Counted from the first letter of the stretch, positions 44,240-53,028 are shown. The stretch: 64,000 nucleotides of DNA from Bizionia argentinensis JUB59 (GCF_000224335.1 NZ_AFXZ01000002.1:124001-188000); one strand, 5' to 3'. Notes: generated by a model from the letters alone, not told the origin. Program-made: numbers and translations.

Positions 44240-45400
44240 TTAATAAGCCATTTTTACAATTTCCGCAACCTTATCTGGCGATACATCTTTATGCTCACCC
44301 AATCCTAACCAACCACGATCGGTAAAACGTTGCGCAATTGTTTCTGCTGTTCCTTCGTAGTCTTTAGTGTAATCTGATAATTTGGTATCAATTCCTAATT
44401 CATGGAAAAACGCGACAGTTTTCTCAATAGCTGCATAAGCTTTATCATCTGTGCTGCCTTCAGTTATATTCCAAACGCGTTCAGCATATTGCGCTAATTT
44501 TTCTTTCTTCGCTTCAAAATTATATTTGTAATGACTTGGTGTAATAACAGCTAAAGTTCGTGCGTGATCGATGCCAAATAAAGCTGTCAATTCATGTCCG
44601 ATTGCGTGAATTGCCCAGTCCGTTGGAACACCTTTTTGTATTAATCCATTTAAAGCCATTGTACAACTCCACATAAAATTGGAAGCCGCTTTATAATCTG
44701 TAGGATCTTTTATTATGCGTGGTGCCACCTCAATTAAAGTTTGCATGATACTTTCTGCAAAGCGGTCTTGCAATAAAGCACCATCCGGATAGGTCATATA
44801 TTGCTCTAAAACGTGTGTAAAAGCATCGGTTAAACCATTTGCTAATTGACGCTCTGGAATAGAGGTGATAACTTGCGGATCTAATATAGAAAACTGCGGA
44901 AACAAGCCTGGACCGCCCATTCCTAATTTTTCTTGCGTTTCTTTTCTGGTAATAACAGCACCCGAATTCATTTCAGAACCCGTTGCTGGCAGTGTTAATA
45001 CGGTACCAAAAGGCAAACCTACGTCCGTTCTTATTTTGTTAGCTAAAATATCCCAAGACGATTGTCCTTCGTATAATGCTGCAGCCGATAAGAATTTAGT
45101 GCCATCAATTACAGAACCACCACCAACGGCAAGTAAATAGGTAATGTTTTCAGTTTTAATAACTTCTAAAGCTTCTGTTAACACAGAGTATTCTGGATTT
45201 GCAGGAATGCCTCCAAACTCAATTACCGTAAAATTGGCCAAAGCTTTTTTAACCTGGTCGTAAATGCCATTTTTCTTAATACTTCCGCCGCCATAAAGCA
45301 TAAGAACTTTGGCATCTTTTGGTATTTCGTTTTCTAATTTAGCGATACTGTCCTTTCCAAAAATAATTTTGGTTGGGTTTTTAAATTCAAAATTGTTCAT
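44240..45400 (-). CDS. Iron-containing alcohol dehydrogenase (YqhD/BDH-like)
   Basis: A 386-residue dehydrogenase. It has the cofactor loop (LYGGGSIKKNG near 35-46), GGGSVIDGTKF near residue 96, and metal-binding His residues in TDAFTHVLEQY and IHAIGHELTALFGIDHARTL (about 255-275). The closest recognisable types are YqhD and butanol dehydrogenase, which reduce aldehydes with NADPH. It sits in a cluster with a nitroreductase and a zinc-less MDR reductase below a TetR gene, which suggests removal of reactive aldehydes or electrophiles. Confidence 0.9.
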   Translation of the reverse strand: MNNFEFKNPTKIIFGKDSIAKLENEIPKDAKVLMLYGGGSIKKNGIYDQVKKALANFTVIEFGGIPANPEYSVLTEALEVIKTENITYLLAVGGGSVIDGTKFLSAAALYEGQSSWDILANKIRTDVGLPFGTVLTLPATGSEMNSGAVITRKETQEKLGMGGPGLFPQFSILDPQVITSIPERQLANGLTDAFTHVLEQYMTYPDGALLQDRFAESIMQTLIEVAPRIIKDPTDYKAASNFMWSCTMALNGLIQKGVPTDWAIHAIGHELTALFGIDHARTLAVITPSHYKYNFEAKKEKLAQYAERVWNITEGSTDDKAYAAIEKTVAFFHELGIDTKLSDYTKDYEGTAETIAQRFTDRGWLGLGEHKDVSPDKVAEIVKMAY

Positions 45401-45422
45401 CTTGTTTTTGTTTTTTTATAAT

Positions 45423-46424
45423 TTAAATTTCAACAACCATTTTACCTTTATTTTTACCGTCAAATAAATCGATAAATGCTTTAGGTATATTGTCGAAACC
45501 GTGTACAATTGTTTCTGTATAGGTCAATTTTTCTTCTGCTAACCACTCTGATAAGTGTTTAATTGCTTCAGGAAATTTCTCTTCGAAATTAGAAACTATA
45601 AAACCTTGCATGAGCGCGCTATTTTTAACTAGAAATGGTTGAACGCTTATTCCTGTAGGTGTTTCTGTATTGTTATAAACCGAAATAGCACCGCAATTAA
45701 TAATACGGGCAAATTTATTAATACTGAATAATACGGCATCCGAAATTGGGCCACCAACATTATCATAATAAATATCAACGCCATTTGGAGCTGCTTTAGC
45801 AATAGCAGCTTTCATGTCTTTTGTGGTGTTGTAATTAATTCCCGCATCAAATCCGAATTTAGATTTTAGCATTGCAACTTTCTCATCCGTTCCAGCAATA
45901 CCAATCACCGTTAGTCCTAGAATTTTTCCAATTTGTCCAACTACCGATCCAACAGCACCAGCAGCACCCGAAACAATAAGTGTTTCACCTGCTTTAGGTT
46001 TTCCTATTTGCGTTAAACCACAATAAGCGGTTACGCCCGTCATTCCTAAAATTCCTAAATAGGCACTTAATGGCGCTTTGTTTTTGTCGACTTTTAGTAA
46101 ACCGTCCCCTTTAGAAACTTGCTTTGTTTTCCAATCTAACATACCGGAAACATAATCTCCAGCTGAAAACTGGTCGTTTTTAGATTTCAGTACTTTAGCA
46201 ATAACACCAGAATGGATAGGTTTATTGAGCTCAAAAGGAGCTACATAAGATTTGGCATCGCTCATACGACCACGTAAATACGGATCTACAGAAACATAAA
46301 TAGTTTCTAAAAGCATTTCGTCAGAATGGATATTTAAATCAGCATCTTCAGTTATAAATTCGAAATCCGAAAGTGTCGGTTTTCCTTCTGGTCTATTTTT
46401 TAATAAAATGGTTTGTGTTTTCAT
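45423..46424 (-). CDS. Zinc-less MDR NADP-dependent oxidoreductase
   Basis: A 333-residue enzyme of the medium-chain reductase superfamily, leukotriene B4 dehydrogenase/CurA branch. The nucleotide-binding motif reads SGAAGAVGSVVGQIGK (about 150-165). No catalytic zinc Cys/His set is present. The N-terminus has DPYLRGRMSD, conserved in this branch. It reduces alpha,beta-unsaturated ketones or aldehydes with NADPH. Adjacent reductases point to electrophile detoxification. Confidence 0.9.
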   Translation of the reverse strand: MKTQTILLKNRPEGKPTLSDFEFITEDADLNIHSDEMLLETIYVSVDPYLRGRMSDAKSYVAPFELNKPIHSGVIAKVLKSKNDQFSAGDYVSGMLDWKTKQVSKGDGLLKVDKNKAPLSAYLGILGMTGVTAYCGLTQIGKPKAGETLIVSGAAGAVGSVVGQIGKILGLTVIGIAGTDEKVAMLKSKFGFDAGINYNTTKDMKAAIAKAAPNGVDIYYDNVGGPISDAVLFSINKFARIINCGAISVYNNTETPTGISVQPFLVKNSALMQGFIVSNFEEKFPEAIKHLSEWLAEEKLTYTETIVHGFDNIPKAFIDLFDGKNKGKMVVEI

Positions 46425-46436
46425 GTGTGTTGTTTT

Positions 46437-47069
46437 TTAGTTAATTACAGTCACTAAATCGGTCATTGGTTTTCTAACTTTTACTAGATTTACTAACCAA
46501 TCTTCATCCGATTGTCTGTAACCTATTGGCAATAAAACAGCTGAACGCAGTCCTTTTTCACGAAGGCCTAAAATATGATCTACAGCATCTGGTTCAAAGC
46601 CTTCTAACGGCGTGGTATCTACACCTTCAAAAGCGGCGGCAACAATGGCTTGAGAAAATGCTATATAGGCCTGTTTTGCGGCGTGATTAAAGTTTTCTTC
46701 AGCATCTTTTTGTGGATACGAGCTTAATAACATTTGGCGGTAATTTTCCCAACCTTCGTTTTTAAAACCCCGGATGTCGTTGGTTAAATCGAACATATAA
46801 TTAATACGATCTGCCGTATAGGTATCCCAAGCCGCAAAAACGAGTAGGTGGGAGCAATCGGTAATAACGGATTGGTTCCATGCTACTGGTCGAATTTTTT
46901 CTTTTAATTCTTGATTTTTAATCACGAAAATCTCAAAAGGTTGTAAGCCGCTAGACGTAGGAGATAAACGAGCCGCTTCTAAAATGCGTTGTATTTTTTC
47001 TTCAGCGACTTGTTCACCATTCATGGCTTTTGCTGCGTATCTCCAATTTAATTTATCTAATAATTCCAT
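46437..47069 (-). CDS. Nitroreductase-family NAD(P)H oxidoreductase
   Basis: A 210-residue FMN enzyme. The N-terminal RYAAKAMNGEQVAEEK and LEAARLSPTSSGLQPFEI (about 31-48) bind flavin phosphate, and the C-terminal GLREKGLRSAVLLPIGYRQSDEDWL is typical of NfsB-like proteins. It reduces quinones, nitro compounds or similar acceptors. It is the first structural gene downstream of tetR, with 108 bp between, in which no further palindrome is visible. Confidence 0.9.
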   Translation of the reverse strand: MELLDKLNWRYAAKAMNGEQVAEEKIQRILEAARLSPTSSGLQPFEIFVIKNQELKEKIRPVAWNQSVITDCSHLLVFAAWDTYTADRINYMFDLTNDIRGFKNEGWENYRQMLLSSYPQKDAEENFNHAAKQAYIAFSQAIVAAAFEGVDTTPLEGFEPDAVDHILGLREKGLRSAVLLPIGYRQSDEDWLVNLVKVRKPMTDLVTVIN

Positions 47070-47177
47070 ATATTTTTATTCTAAACTTTATATCTTTATG
47101 CTTGTAATCTATTTTTGATGCTTTTAACGAAATAAGCCGTGCTATTTTGTATTAAACGTGATTTGTTTCAAAGCGAT

Positions 47178-47771
47178 TTAATTTTTAGTGTCACATGTTT
47201 TAATACTGCTCCACGCCGAATGGTAAGCGTCCTCTATTTGTGAGGCATCCAACTGAAAGGCGCCACGTTTTTGGGCAATCATTAAAAAAGACAACGGATT
47301 AATAGCATAAGCATATAGCAAATAGTCGGAAACTAGTTTAATAACACCTTCCTGTCTCCCGCGTTCCCATAGGTCGAGTAGGGGTTGTAAGTGCTTAATA
47401 CCTTCCTGCAAACTCGGTTCGTCTATAATAGGTGTATTATCGCATTGAGCTAAAAAAAGCGCGTTTTCAGACTCGTTCAGTTTAAAATCGGCAATACGTT
47501 TCCAAATAGTTTCAAAGCCCATTTGGACCGTCATGTCTTGGCTATACGTAGCAAATGCATAATCCGTGTATTTGGCTTTCACTTCTATATAGGTTTTGTT
47601 TACCAAATCCTGTTTATTCTCAAAATACAGGTAAATAGTAGCAGGCGAAACGTTTGCCATTTTCGCTATTTTACTCATAGGCGTGGCGTGAAACCCATTA
47701 TTATTCACCAAATCGATAGTGGCGCTTATAAGAGCGTTGCGTTTGTCTATGCTTTTTTGAAGTTTTGCCAT
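47178..47771 (-). CDS. TetR/AcrR-family transcription regulator
   Basis: A 197-residue repressor with an N-terminal HTH (about 10-55: ALISATIDLVNNNGFHATPMSKIAKMANVSPATIYLYFENK) and an all-alpha ligand domain. The gene has an own promoter with a perfect operator-like palindrome (47806-47819). It most likely represses itself and the reductase cluster downstream, with relief by a small toxic ligand. The ligand is unknown. Confidence 0.9.
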   Translation of the reverse strand: MAKLQKSIDKRNALISATIDLVNNNGFHATPMSKIAKMANVSPATIYLYFENKQDLVNKTYIEVKAKYTDYAFATYSQDMTVQMGFETIWKRIADFKLNESENALFLAQCDNTPIIDEPSLQEGIKHLQPLLDLWERGRQEGVIKLVSDYLLYAYAINPLSFLMIAQKRGAFQLDASQIEDAYHSAWSSIKTCDTKN

Positions 47772-47790
47772 ATTAGTTTTAATTCTGATG

Positions 47791-47819
47791 CAAAGATATG
47801 ATAAAAATGAACGTTCATT
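47791..47819 (-). promoter_or_regulatory. tetR promoter with palindromic operator
   Basis: On the minus strand TATCTTTG (47798-47791) is a consensus -7 element 20 bp before the tetR ATG. Eight bp upstream of it is the perfect 14-bp palindrome AATGAACGTTCATT (47806-47819), a TetR/AcrR-type site located between -7 and -33. Binding would block RNA polymerase, so autorepression is expected. Confidence 0.75.
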
Positions 47820-47991
47820 CTTTTTTTAACAAAGGTTTGGGAATGGCTTGGTTGAAATTGGTGATAACTATTTATAAACTAATTTAATGCGTAATGAAAT
47901 AACTAGCCCACATTGATAAGTATTTAAATACATTTTATTAAAATCGTTCATGGCTATCCTTATAAAATGATAAGAAGTTTTAAAATTTATA

Positions 47992-49308
47992 TTAATCCCA
48001 AAACCCACGGTTTTTATTACCCCGTCCAAACCCAATAAATCCTACAGTAGAACCTAGCAACAACACCAAATACCAAGTATTCGAAACCAAATCCAGATAG
48101 GTAATGTTTCCATTGGCGAAACTTAAAACCATTAATACTTGGGCACCATATGGCAAGAAGCCTTGTGAAATACAGGCGAAAACATCTAGAATAGAAGCTG
48201 TTTTTTTAAGGTCTAATTCGTATTCATCGGTAATGGTTTTAGCTATAGATCCGGAAATAATAATAGAAACGGTGTTATTGGCAATCGCCAGATTAATACT
48301 AGACACCAAGGCAGCAATACCAAATTGCGCGGATTTCTTATTTTTGATTCCTGTTTTTATTTTCTGTAAAATAAATTCTATCCCACCATTATAGGCAACC
48401 AAGGCTGCTAAACCTCCGGTTAATAGGGAAAGCAGGAATATTTCAGTCATATTTGTAAAACCGGTATAGCATATTCTGGTGAATTCTAGTATTGAGAAAT
48501 CACCAGAAATAACACCCAAAATTCCTGCAGAAACAACCCCTAAAACCAAGGTTACAAACACGTTAATCCCGATTATAGATAAAATAATCACAATCAGATA
48601 CGGCGCAATTTTAAGTATGGAATAGAAATATTCTACCGTTTCAATACTATTTGTTTCCAGAATTAAACCTTGATAAATTAGGATTCCAATGGTAATAAGT
48701 GCGGCGGGCAAAGCTATTTTAATATTCTGCTTAAATTTATCACTCATTTTCACGCCTAGGGATTGGGTTGCGGCAATGGTTGTATCGGAAATCATGGATA
48801 AGTTATCGCCAAACATGGCGCCACCTAATAAAGCGCCAGATAAAATGGCTAGTGAGAAAGCGCCAGTATCGGAAAAACCAATCACAATGGGCGCTAAAGC
48901 CACAATAGCACCAACGGAGGTTCCGGTTGAAAGCGATAAAAAGGCAGCAATAATAAACACGCCAAAATAAATATGCTGTATGTTTATAACATCTAAACCG
49001 AGATTAACGATAGCATCCACACTTCCTGTAGCTTTGGTGACAGCGGCAAAAGCGCCAGCCAGTAAATAAATTAAACACATGGTTAAGATTTTAGTATCAC
49101 CACAGCCTTTTAAAAACGTGCTAATTTTGGAGTTTATAGATTGCTTAAACATTAGGAATGCTACCAAAATACCAGCAATTACGGCAATAGGTGCGGGTAG
49201 TGCATAGAAATCATTTTGAATTATACCGACACTTAAAAACGAGGCAATAAATACAAATAATGGTAATAAGGCTTTAAAACTAGGGATAATGGCTGTATTT
49301 GATGTCAT
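47992..49308 (-). CDS. NhaC-family antiporter-type transporter, probable methionine transporter
   Basis: The 438-residue protein has about 11 membrane helices and the NhaC-family pattern (SGALLGGAMFGDNLSMISDTTIAATQSLG near residue 155 with acidic residues in the helix break, and ANNTVSIIISGSIAKTI near 340). NhaC members include Na+/H+ antiporters, but a branch (MetT) is predicted to import methionine and is controlled by SAM riboswitches. A compact SAM-I-clan riboswitch lies upstream of this gene (49392-49454), so methionine uptake is the likely role. The transport substrate itself cannot be read from sequence. Confidence 0.8.
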   Translation of the reverse strand: MTSNTAIIPSFKALLPLFVFIASFLSVGIIQNDFYALPAPIAVIAGILVAFLMFKQSINSKISTFLKGCGDTKILTMCLIYLLAGAFAAVTKATGSVDAIVNLGLDVINIQHIYFGVFIIAAFLSLSTGTSVGAIVALAPIVIGFSDTGAFSLAILSGALLGGAMFGDNLSMISDTTIAATQSLGVKMSDKFKQNIKIALPAALITIGILIYQGLILETNSIETVEYFYSILKIAPYLIVIILSIIGINVFVTLVLGVVSAGILGVISGDFSILEFTRICYTGFTNMTEIFLLSLLTGGLAALVAYNGGIEFILQKIKTGIKNKKSAQFGIAALVSSINLAIANNTVSIIISGSIAKTITDEYELDLKKTASILDVFACISQGFLPYGAQVLMVLSFANGNITYLDLVSNTWYLVLLLGSTVGFIGFGRGNKNRGFWD

Positions 49309-49378
49309 GAGTCTGTTTTAACAGAATCGCAATTAGAGCATAACAAGCAAGTAGTTGGGAATAGGTTTAACGTTTTTT

Positions 49379-49454
49379 CCAAAGTATTGGCTTATCATTT
49401 TAGCACCTTGCTCGTTATTGCAGGTTGCTATCTCTTTTTGAGATTCTCGATAAT
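49379..49454 (-). ncRNA. Compact SAM-I-clan riboswitch upstream of the NhaC transporter
   Basis: Reading on the minus strand from 49453: TTATC (P1, 49453-49449) ... ATCTC-AAAAA-GAGAT (P2, five pairs) ... AGCAACCTGC (49429-49420) ... GCAAGGTGCT ... GATAA (49396-49392, pairs with the first segment). The AGCAACC/GGTGCT pair with unpaired A positions is the SAM-I core (P3). There is no P4 between P3 and P1, and P2 has a small 5-nt loop in place of the kink-turn, as in the compact SAM-I/IV variants. A following hairpin CCAA/TTGG (49390-49379) matches the position of P5. Downstream a CTGT/ACAG hairpin (49313-49324) precedes the start codon. The gene is expected to be off when SAM is high. Confidence 0.85.
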
Positions 49455-49593
49455 TAGTTTGCGAAATTAACAGATTTTTCCTATTATCAAAACTTAAAAT
49501 TCTATTATTATTATTAAGTAAAATCTAAAAATACTTAAAAAACCTATCGCCATTATAGCCCGTGAATCTAAAATATTCCCAAAGAAAATACCA

Positions 49594-49627
49594 CAAAAAA
49601 AGAGGTCGACATAAAAACATCGACCTC
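49594..49627 (-). terminator. Terminator of the nitric oxide reductase unit
   Basis: On the minus strand GAGGTCGA / TCGACCTC (8 bp) with a 10-nt loop, followed by a T run (A at 49594-49601 on the plus strand). It closes the qNOR gene. The rest of the 345-bp spacer 49309-49653 holds the riboswitch above and no gene. Confidence 0.85.
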
Positions 49628-49653
49628 CTTAAACAACCTCACTATTAAAAACA

Positions 49654-51879
49654 CTATGTTACATTTTTACGTTTAAAATTGTACCAAGTTTCATCAATAG
49701 TAAACCAACAGAAATAGAAGATTCCTGCGGAGAAGATGATATCACCAATCATTCGCATCCACTTCAGGGTTTGAACTACGGGCGAATACAATAATTCTGC
49801 TTCTCTAGCATAAGAATACCCTTTGGTAATAGACGTGTACGCCTGAATAATCCCAATGGGTAGTAAACTTAAAACGACCATAGCTATTAAACCAATATTT
49901 AATAACCAAAAAGCACGTTTTAGTTTGGTGTTCTGCCATACTCGATCTGAATAAAAACGGAGACAGATAATAATAAAGCCCATTCCTAACATGCCATAAA
50001 CACCAAATAAGGCAGTATGGGAGTGCACAGCAGTGGTATTTAAACCTTGAATATAGTATAATGCAATTGGTGGATTTATAATGAATCCGAAGACCCCAGC
50101 GCCAATGAAATTCCAGAAAGCTACGGCAATAAAGAAAAATATAGGCCATTTGTATTTCTGAATCCAATCTTTACTTTTTAGTAAATTCCAATTTTCACGA
50201 ATCTCGAAGCCCATTAAAGTTAATGGTACGACCTCTAAAGCACTAAATGTAGCTCCAAGAGCAATAGCTTGTACTGGCGTTCCCGAATAGTATAAATGGT
50301 GTAATGTTCCTATAATTCCACCAGCTAAAAATATAGCTGCAGAAGCTACCGATAGGCGGCCAGCTGTTTTAGGTGAAAGAATCTTCATTCTAGAAAAAAT
50401 AAATGCGATAACAACGGTTGCAAATACTTCGAAGAAACCTTCAACCCATAAATGAACTAGCCACCATCTCCAGTAATTAATAACGGGTAGCGTACTGTTT
50501 TCACCATACATTAATCCGGAGAAAAAGAACATTCCAATAGCCATAACGGAAATTAATAAGATAATAATGAGGTGTTTTGATTCGTCATTTTTGCGAATAG
50601 CAAATACTAAATGACGACCCACCATAATTACCCATAATACCAATCCGATACCCAGGAATATTTGCCAGAAACGACCTAAATCCATATACTCATAACCTTG
50701 GTGACCAAAGAAGAAGTTAGTTGTTAAGTCTAAAAACTGATGTACACCAAGCCATTCACCAAGCATAGAGCCCAAAACGATAACAATTAAGGCGACAAAT
50801 AGAAAATTGATGCCAAAAATCTGGTATTTCATTTCTTTACCAGAAATCATAGGTGCTAAAAATAGCCCCGTTGCTAACCAAGTGGCAGCAATCCAGAAAA
50901 TGGCTAATTGCGTATGCCAGGTTCGTGTAATGGAATACGGTAAAACACTAGATAAATCGAAACCAAAAAAGGCCTGACCTTCCACAGTATAATGTACAGT
51001 GATAACACCTAAAATAACTTGTAAAGCGATTAACAGCGAAATAACTATGAAGTACTTTAATACCGCTCTCTGCGATCCTACTAATTGTAACTTCGACAAG
51101 GGATCGATGTTTGGTTTCTCTAAAACCTCACCTTTTTCATGATTTCTTAAATAATAATATGCCAATAGTCCAATAAATAGCAACAGTAAAACGATGGATA
51201 ACCCGGACCACATTAACGAATCGTCGGTAATTAAGTTATCAATTAACGGTTCGTGTGGCCAGTTGGAAGTGTAGGTATAATCCTTTTCTGGGCGGTTGGT
51301 ACTTGCGGCCCAAGAGGTCCAAAACAAAAAGGCATTCAACTGTTCTAGCTTAACGGCATCGGTTAAAGCGCCAACGGGAATGGCATATTGCTCGTGACCG
51401 TCAGAAAAAATAGAACTGTAATGTTTAATGTTTGCTGAAATAGCATTCCAACGAATTTGTGAAATAGTAATGGTTTGGTTGTCTGGATTAAACGTGTTGG
51501 TTTTAATATCTTTAATTAAACGCGCTTTTAAGGCAGCCATATTCTCGACATCCAAGTCGTTATAAGCAGTTTTAAAATCAGTTTGTGCCCAATGTTCTAA
51601 CATAAACACAGCTTCTTTGTGTATCCAATCGGCTGTCCAATCGGGAGCCACATAACTTCCGTGACCCCAAATGGAGCCTACTTCCATACCACCAATAGAT
51701 TCCCAAACATTCTGTCCGATTTGTATATCGGCTTTCGTGTAAACGACTTCGTTGGTTTCCTTAATTATTACTTGCTCTGGAATAGGGGGTTGGGTTTGGT
51801 ATACCTCGGTCCCAATCCATATTAATACTATAAACGATAGTACGACTACGCTAATAAAAGCGATCCAAATTTTTCTCAT
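49654..51879 (-). CDS. norB: Quinol-dependent nitric oxide reductase (qNOR)
   Basis: A 741-residue membrane protein of the heme-copper oxidase superfamily, 14 predicted helices. The N-terminal extension of about 250 residues (a periplasmic, cytochrome c-like domain lacking haem motifs, IGGMEVGSIWGHGSYVAPDW) is the mark of the single-subunit quinol-oxidising form. Its His ligands lie in the core, for example HTQLAIFWIAATWL near 322, LHHLYYSG near 527 and TAVHSHTALFGVYGMLG near 615. It reduces NO to N2O with electrons from quinol, a detoxifying step. It lies downstream of an NsrR-like regulator and a cupin gene, all on the minus strand. Confidence 0.93.
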   Translation of the reverse strand: MRKIWIAFISVVVLSFIVLIWIGTEVYQTQPPIPEQVIIKETNEVVYTKADIQIGQNVWESIGGMEVGSIWGHGSYVAPDWTADWIHKEAVFMLEHWAQTDFKTAYNDLDVENMAALKARLIKDIKTNTFNPDNQTITISQIRWNAISANIKHYSSIFSDGHEQYAIPVGALTDAVKLEQLNAFLFWTSWAASTNRPEKDYTYTSNWPHEPLIDNLITDDSLMWSGLSIVLLLLFIGLLAYYYLRNHEKGEVLEKPNIDPLSKLQLVGSQRAVLKYFIVISLLIALQVILGVITVHYTVEGQAFFGFDLSSVLPYSITRTWHTQLAIFWIAATWLATGLFLAPMISGKEMKYQIFGINFLFVALIVIVLGSMLGEWLGVHQFLDLTTNFFFGHQGYEYMDLGRFWQIFLGIGLVLWVIMVGRHLVFAIRKNDESKHLIIILLISVMAIGMFFFSGLMYGENSTLPVINYWRWWLVHLWVEGFFEVFATVVIAFIFSRMKILSPKTAGRLSVASAAIFLAGGIIGTLHHLYYSGTPVQAIALGATFSALEVVPLTLMGFEIRENWNLLKSKDWIQKYKWPIFFFIAVAFWNFIGAGVFGFIINPPIALYYIQGLNTTAVHSHTALFGVYGMLGMGFIIICLRFYSDRVWQNTKLKRAFWLLNIGLIAMVVLSLLPIGIIQAYTSITKGYSYAREAELLYSPVVQTLKWMRMIGDIIFSAGIFYFCWFTIDETWYNFKRKNVT

Positions 51880-51908
51880 AGTTTCTTTAGATTTTGTGGG
51901 GATTTTAT

Positions 51909-52247
51909 CTAGTTTATTACACGTTTAACACGGTCTATACTATCCGTTTTGGATAATGATAGACGTACAATACAATCTGCCGTACATAATAAATCGTGAG
52001 GCACGTTAGCCTCTAAAGCGATTAAGTCGCCTTTTTTAAGATTGAGTTTTTCGCCATTAACACCGAATTCTATTTCACCTTCAAAAATAGCGACTACAAT
52101 AGGTGATGGGGCTTTGTGTTCTTTCATGCTTTGACCTTTACGCATAGCGATTCTAATTTCTTTAGAATGATCCGAATCAAGAAGCACGCTAATGGCTGGC
52201 TTTTCGGTGTTGTAGATTAAATTATCTGTAATGGATGCTGTTTTCAT
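51909..52247 (-). CDS. Small cupin protein of the NO unit
   Basis: A 112-residue single-domain cupin. The motifs are [24 protein letters not shown] with a His at the first metal position (K-E-H-K) and [17 protein letters not shown] with His in the second motif. It is the usual length of small metal-binding cupins found beside nitric oxide and heme genes, whose exact role is unknown. It lies 29 bp upstream of the norB start and 68 bp downstream of the rrf2 gene. Confidence 0.8.
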   Translation of the reverse strand: MKTASITDNLIYNTEKPAISVLLDSDHSKEIRIAMRKGQSMKEHKAPSPIVVAIFEGEIEFGVNGEKLNLKKGDLIALEANVPHDLLCTADCIVRLSLSKTDSIDRVKRVIN

Positions 52248-52273
52248 ATATATATTTAGATTGAATTTATTAA

Positions 52274-52303
52274 TAATAGTAAAAGGTCTTTTTGTCCTAT
52301 TTA
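52274..52303 (-). promoter_or_regulatory. Candidate second Rrf2/NsrR site before the cupin gene
   Basis: The minus strand has AGGACAAAAAGACCTTTTA flanked by A/T, resembling the half-sites of the palindrome in front of rrf2 (AGGACAA...TATCCTTT). It lies 27-56 bp before the cupin start, where a repressor could block the cupin-norB transcript. The match is imperfect. Confidence 0.4.
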
Positions 52304-52315
52304 TAGTTAAATTAG

Positions 52316-52750
52316 TTAGGTTTTTAGATGAAAAATATCTAAATCCATATCGTTGACTAACATTAAAAGAGTAGTTTTTTCAAGCATATTTTTAAGTTCT
52401 TCTCGAATAGCAACAAAGCGATAGTGGAGTGGGCAGGGTTTCTGATCGTTGCACTGTTTGAGTCCTAAACCGCAACCGGTGTAAATAGAATCGCCATCAA
52501 GAACTTTTACAATAGCACTTAAGTTTAATAGCTGCATGTTTTCGGTTTCAATATAAAACCCGCCTTTAGGACCTTTAGCGGAATTTACAATCTGATTTTT
52601 TGTTAACTGCTGTAATATTTTGGCCGTAAAAGCTTGAGGAGAATCGATAGCTTCTGAAATAGTAATTAAACTTACTTTTTTTCCTAAACGAGATTGTTGC
52701 GCTATAAAAATAACGGCTCTTAATCCATATTCACAAGATTTTGAAAACAT
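52316..52750 (-). CDS. Rrf2-family iron-sulfur regulator (NsrR-like)
   Basis: A 144-residue regulator with an N-terminal winged HTH (about 1-60: [15 protein letters not shown], then [21 protein letters not shown]) and three cysteines at residues 93, 100 and 106 (CX6CX5C) that can hold an Fe-S cluster. This Cys spacing is that of NsrR/IscR-type members. It sits above the cupin and qNOR genes, and NO would destroy the cluster and relieve repression. A 32-bp near-palindrome overlaps its promoter. Confidence 0.88.
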   Translation of the reverse strand: MFSKSCEYGLRAVIFIAQQSRLGKKVSLITISEAIDSPQAFTAKILQQLTKNQIVNSAKGPKGGFYIETENMQLLNLSAIVKVLDGDSIYTGCGLGLKQCNDQKPCPLHYRFVAIREELKNMLEKTTLLMLVNDMDLDIFHLKT

Positions 52751-52767
52751 ACTGCAGATTTAGACGG

Positions 52768-52815
52768 CAAAAGTAAAGCAAAAAATAATAGAGGACAATA
52801 TTATCCTTTATTATT
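52768..52815 (-). promoter_or_regulatory. rrf2 promoter with 32-bp near-palindromic operator
   Basis: On the minus strand TACTTTTG (52775-52768) is the -7 element, 18 bp before the rrf2 ATG. From 52784 to 52815 a 32-bp imperfect palindrome, with two mismatched pairs, is centred on AATATT with flanks AGGACAATATTATCCT and outer arms AATAATA/TATTATT. It overlies the spacer and -33 region, so autorepression by the NsrR-like protein is expected. Confidence 0.65.
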
Positions 52816-52870
52816 TTAAGAAAGTTTTATGTTAATTTTATCGGAAAATACGTCTCACTTTTAACGTGTT

Positions 52871-53028
52871 GGATTTGCCATAAAATCTCACATCGCTATA
52901 AATTTGCATACTATACTAACTCGTTTAATTTTTTCCTGCTTAAATCCTTGAAATCTGTAGGATAAATATCCCAAGCGCTTATGTTTATTTCCCGTTGATT
53001 ACGCAGATGCTCGCCGATTTATTTTCAG
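52871..53028 (+). repeat. Dispersed intergenic repeat, copy B
   Basis: Fills much of the spacer 52751-53094, which has no gene otherwise. The left part (ATCGCTATAAATT at 52892-52904) is shared with copy C (59031-59043), and the right part (from CCTGCTTAAATCC at about 52935 to CGATTTATTTTCAG) with copies A and C. The 32-bp core AGCGCTTATGTTTATTTCCC... differs from copy A by a single base. Confidence 0.75.
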
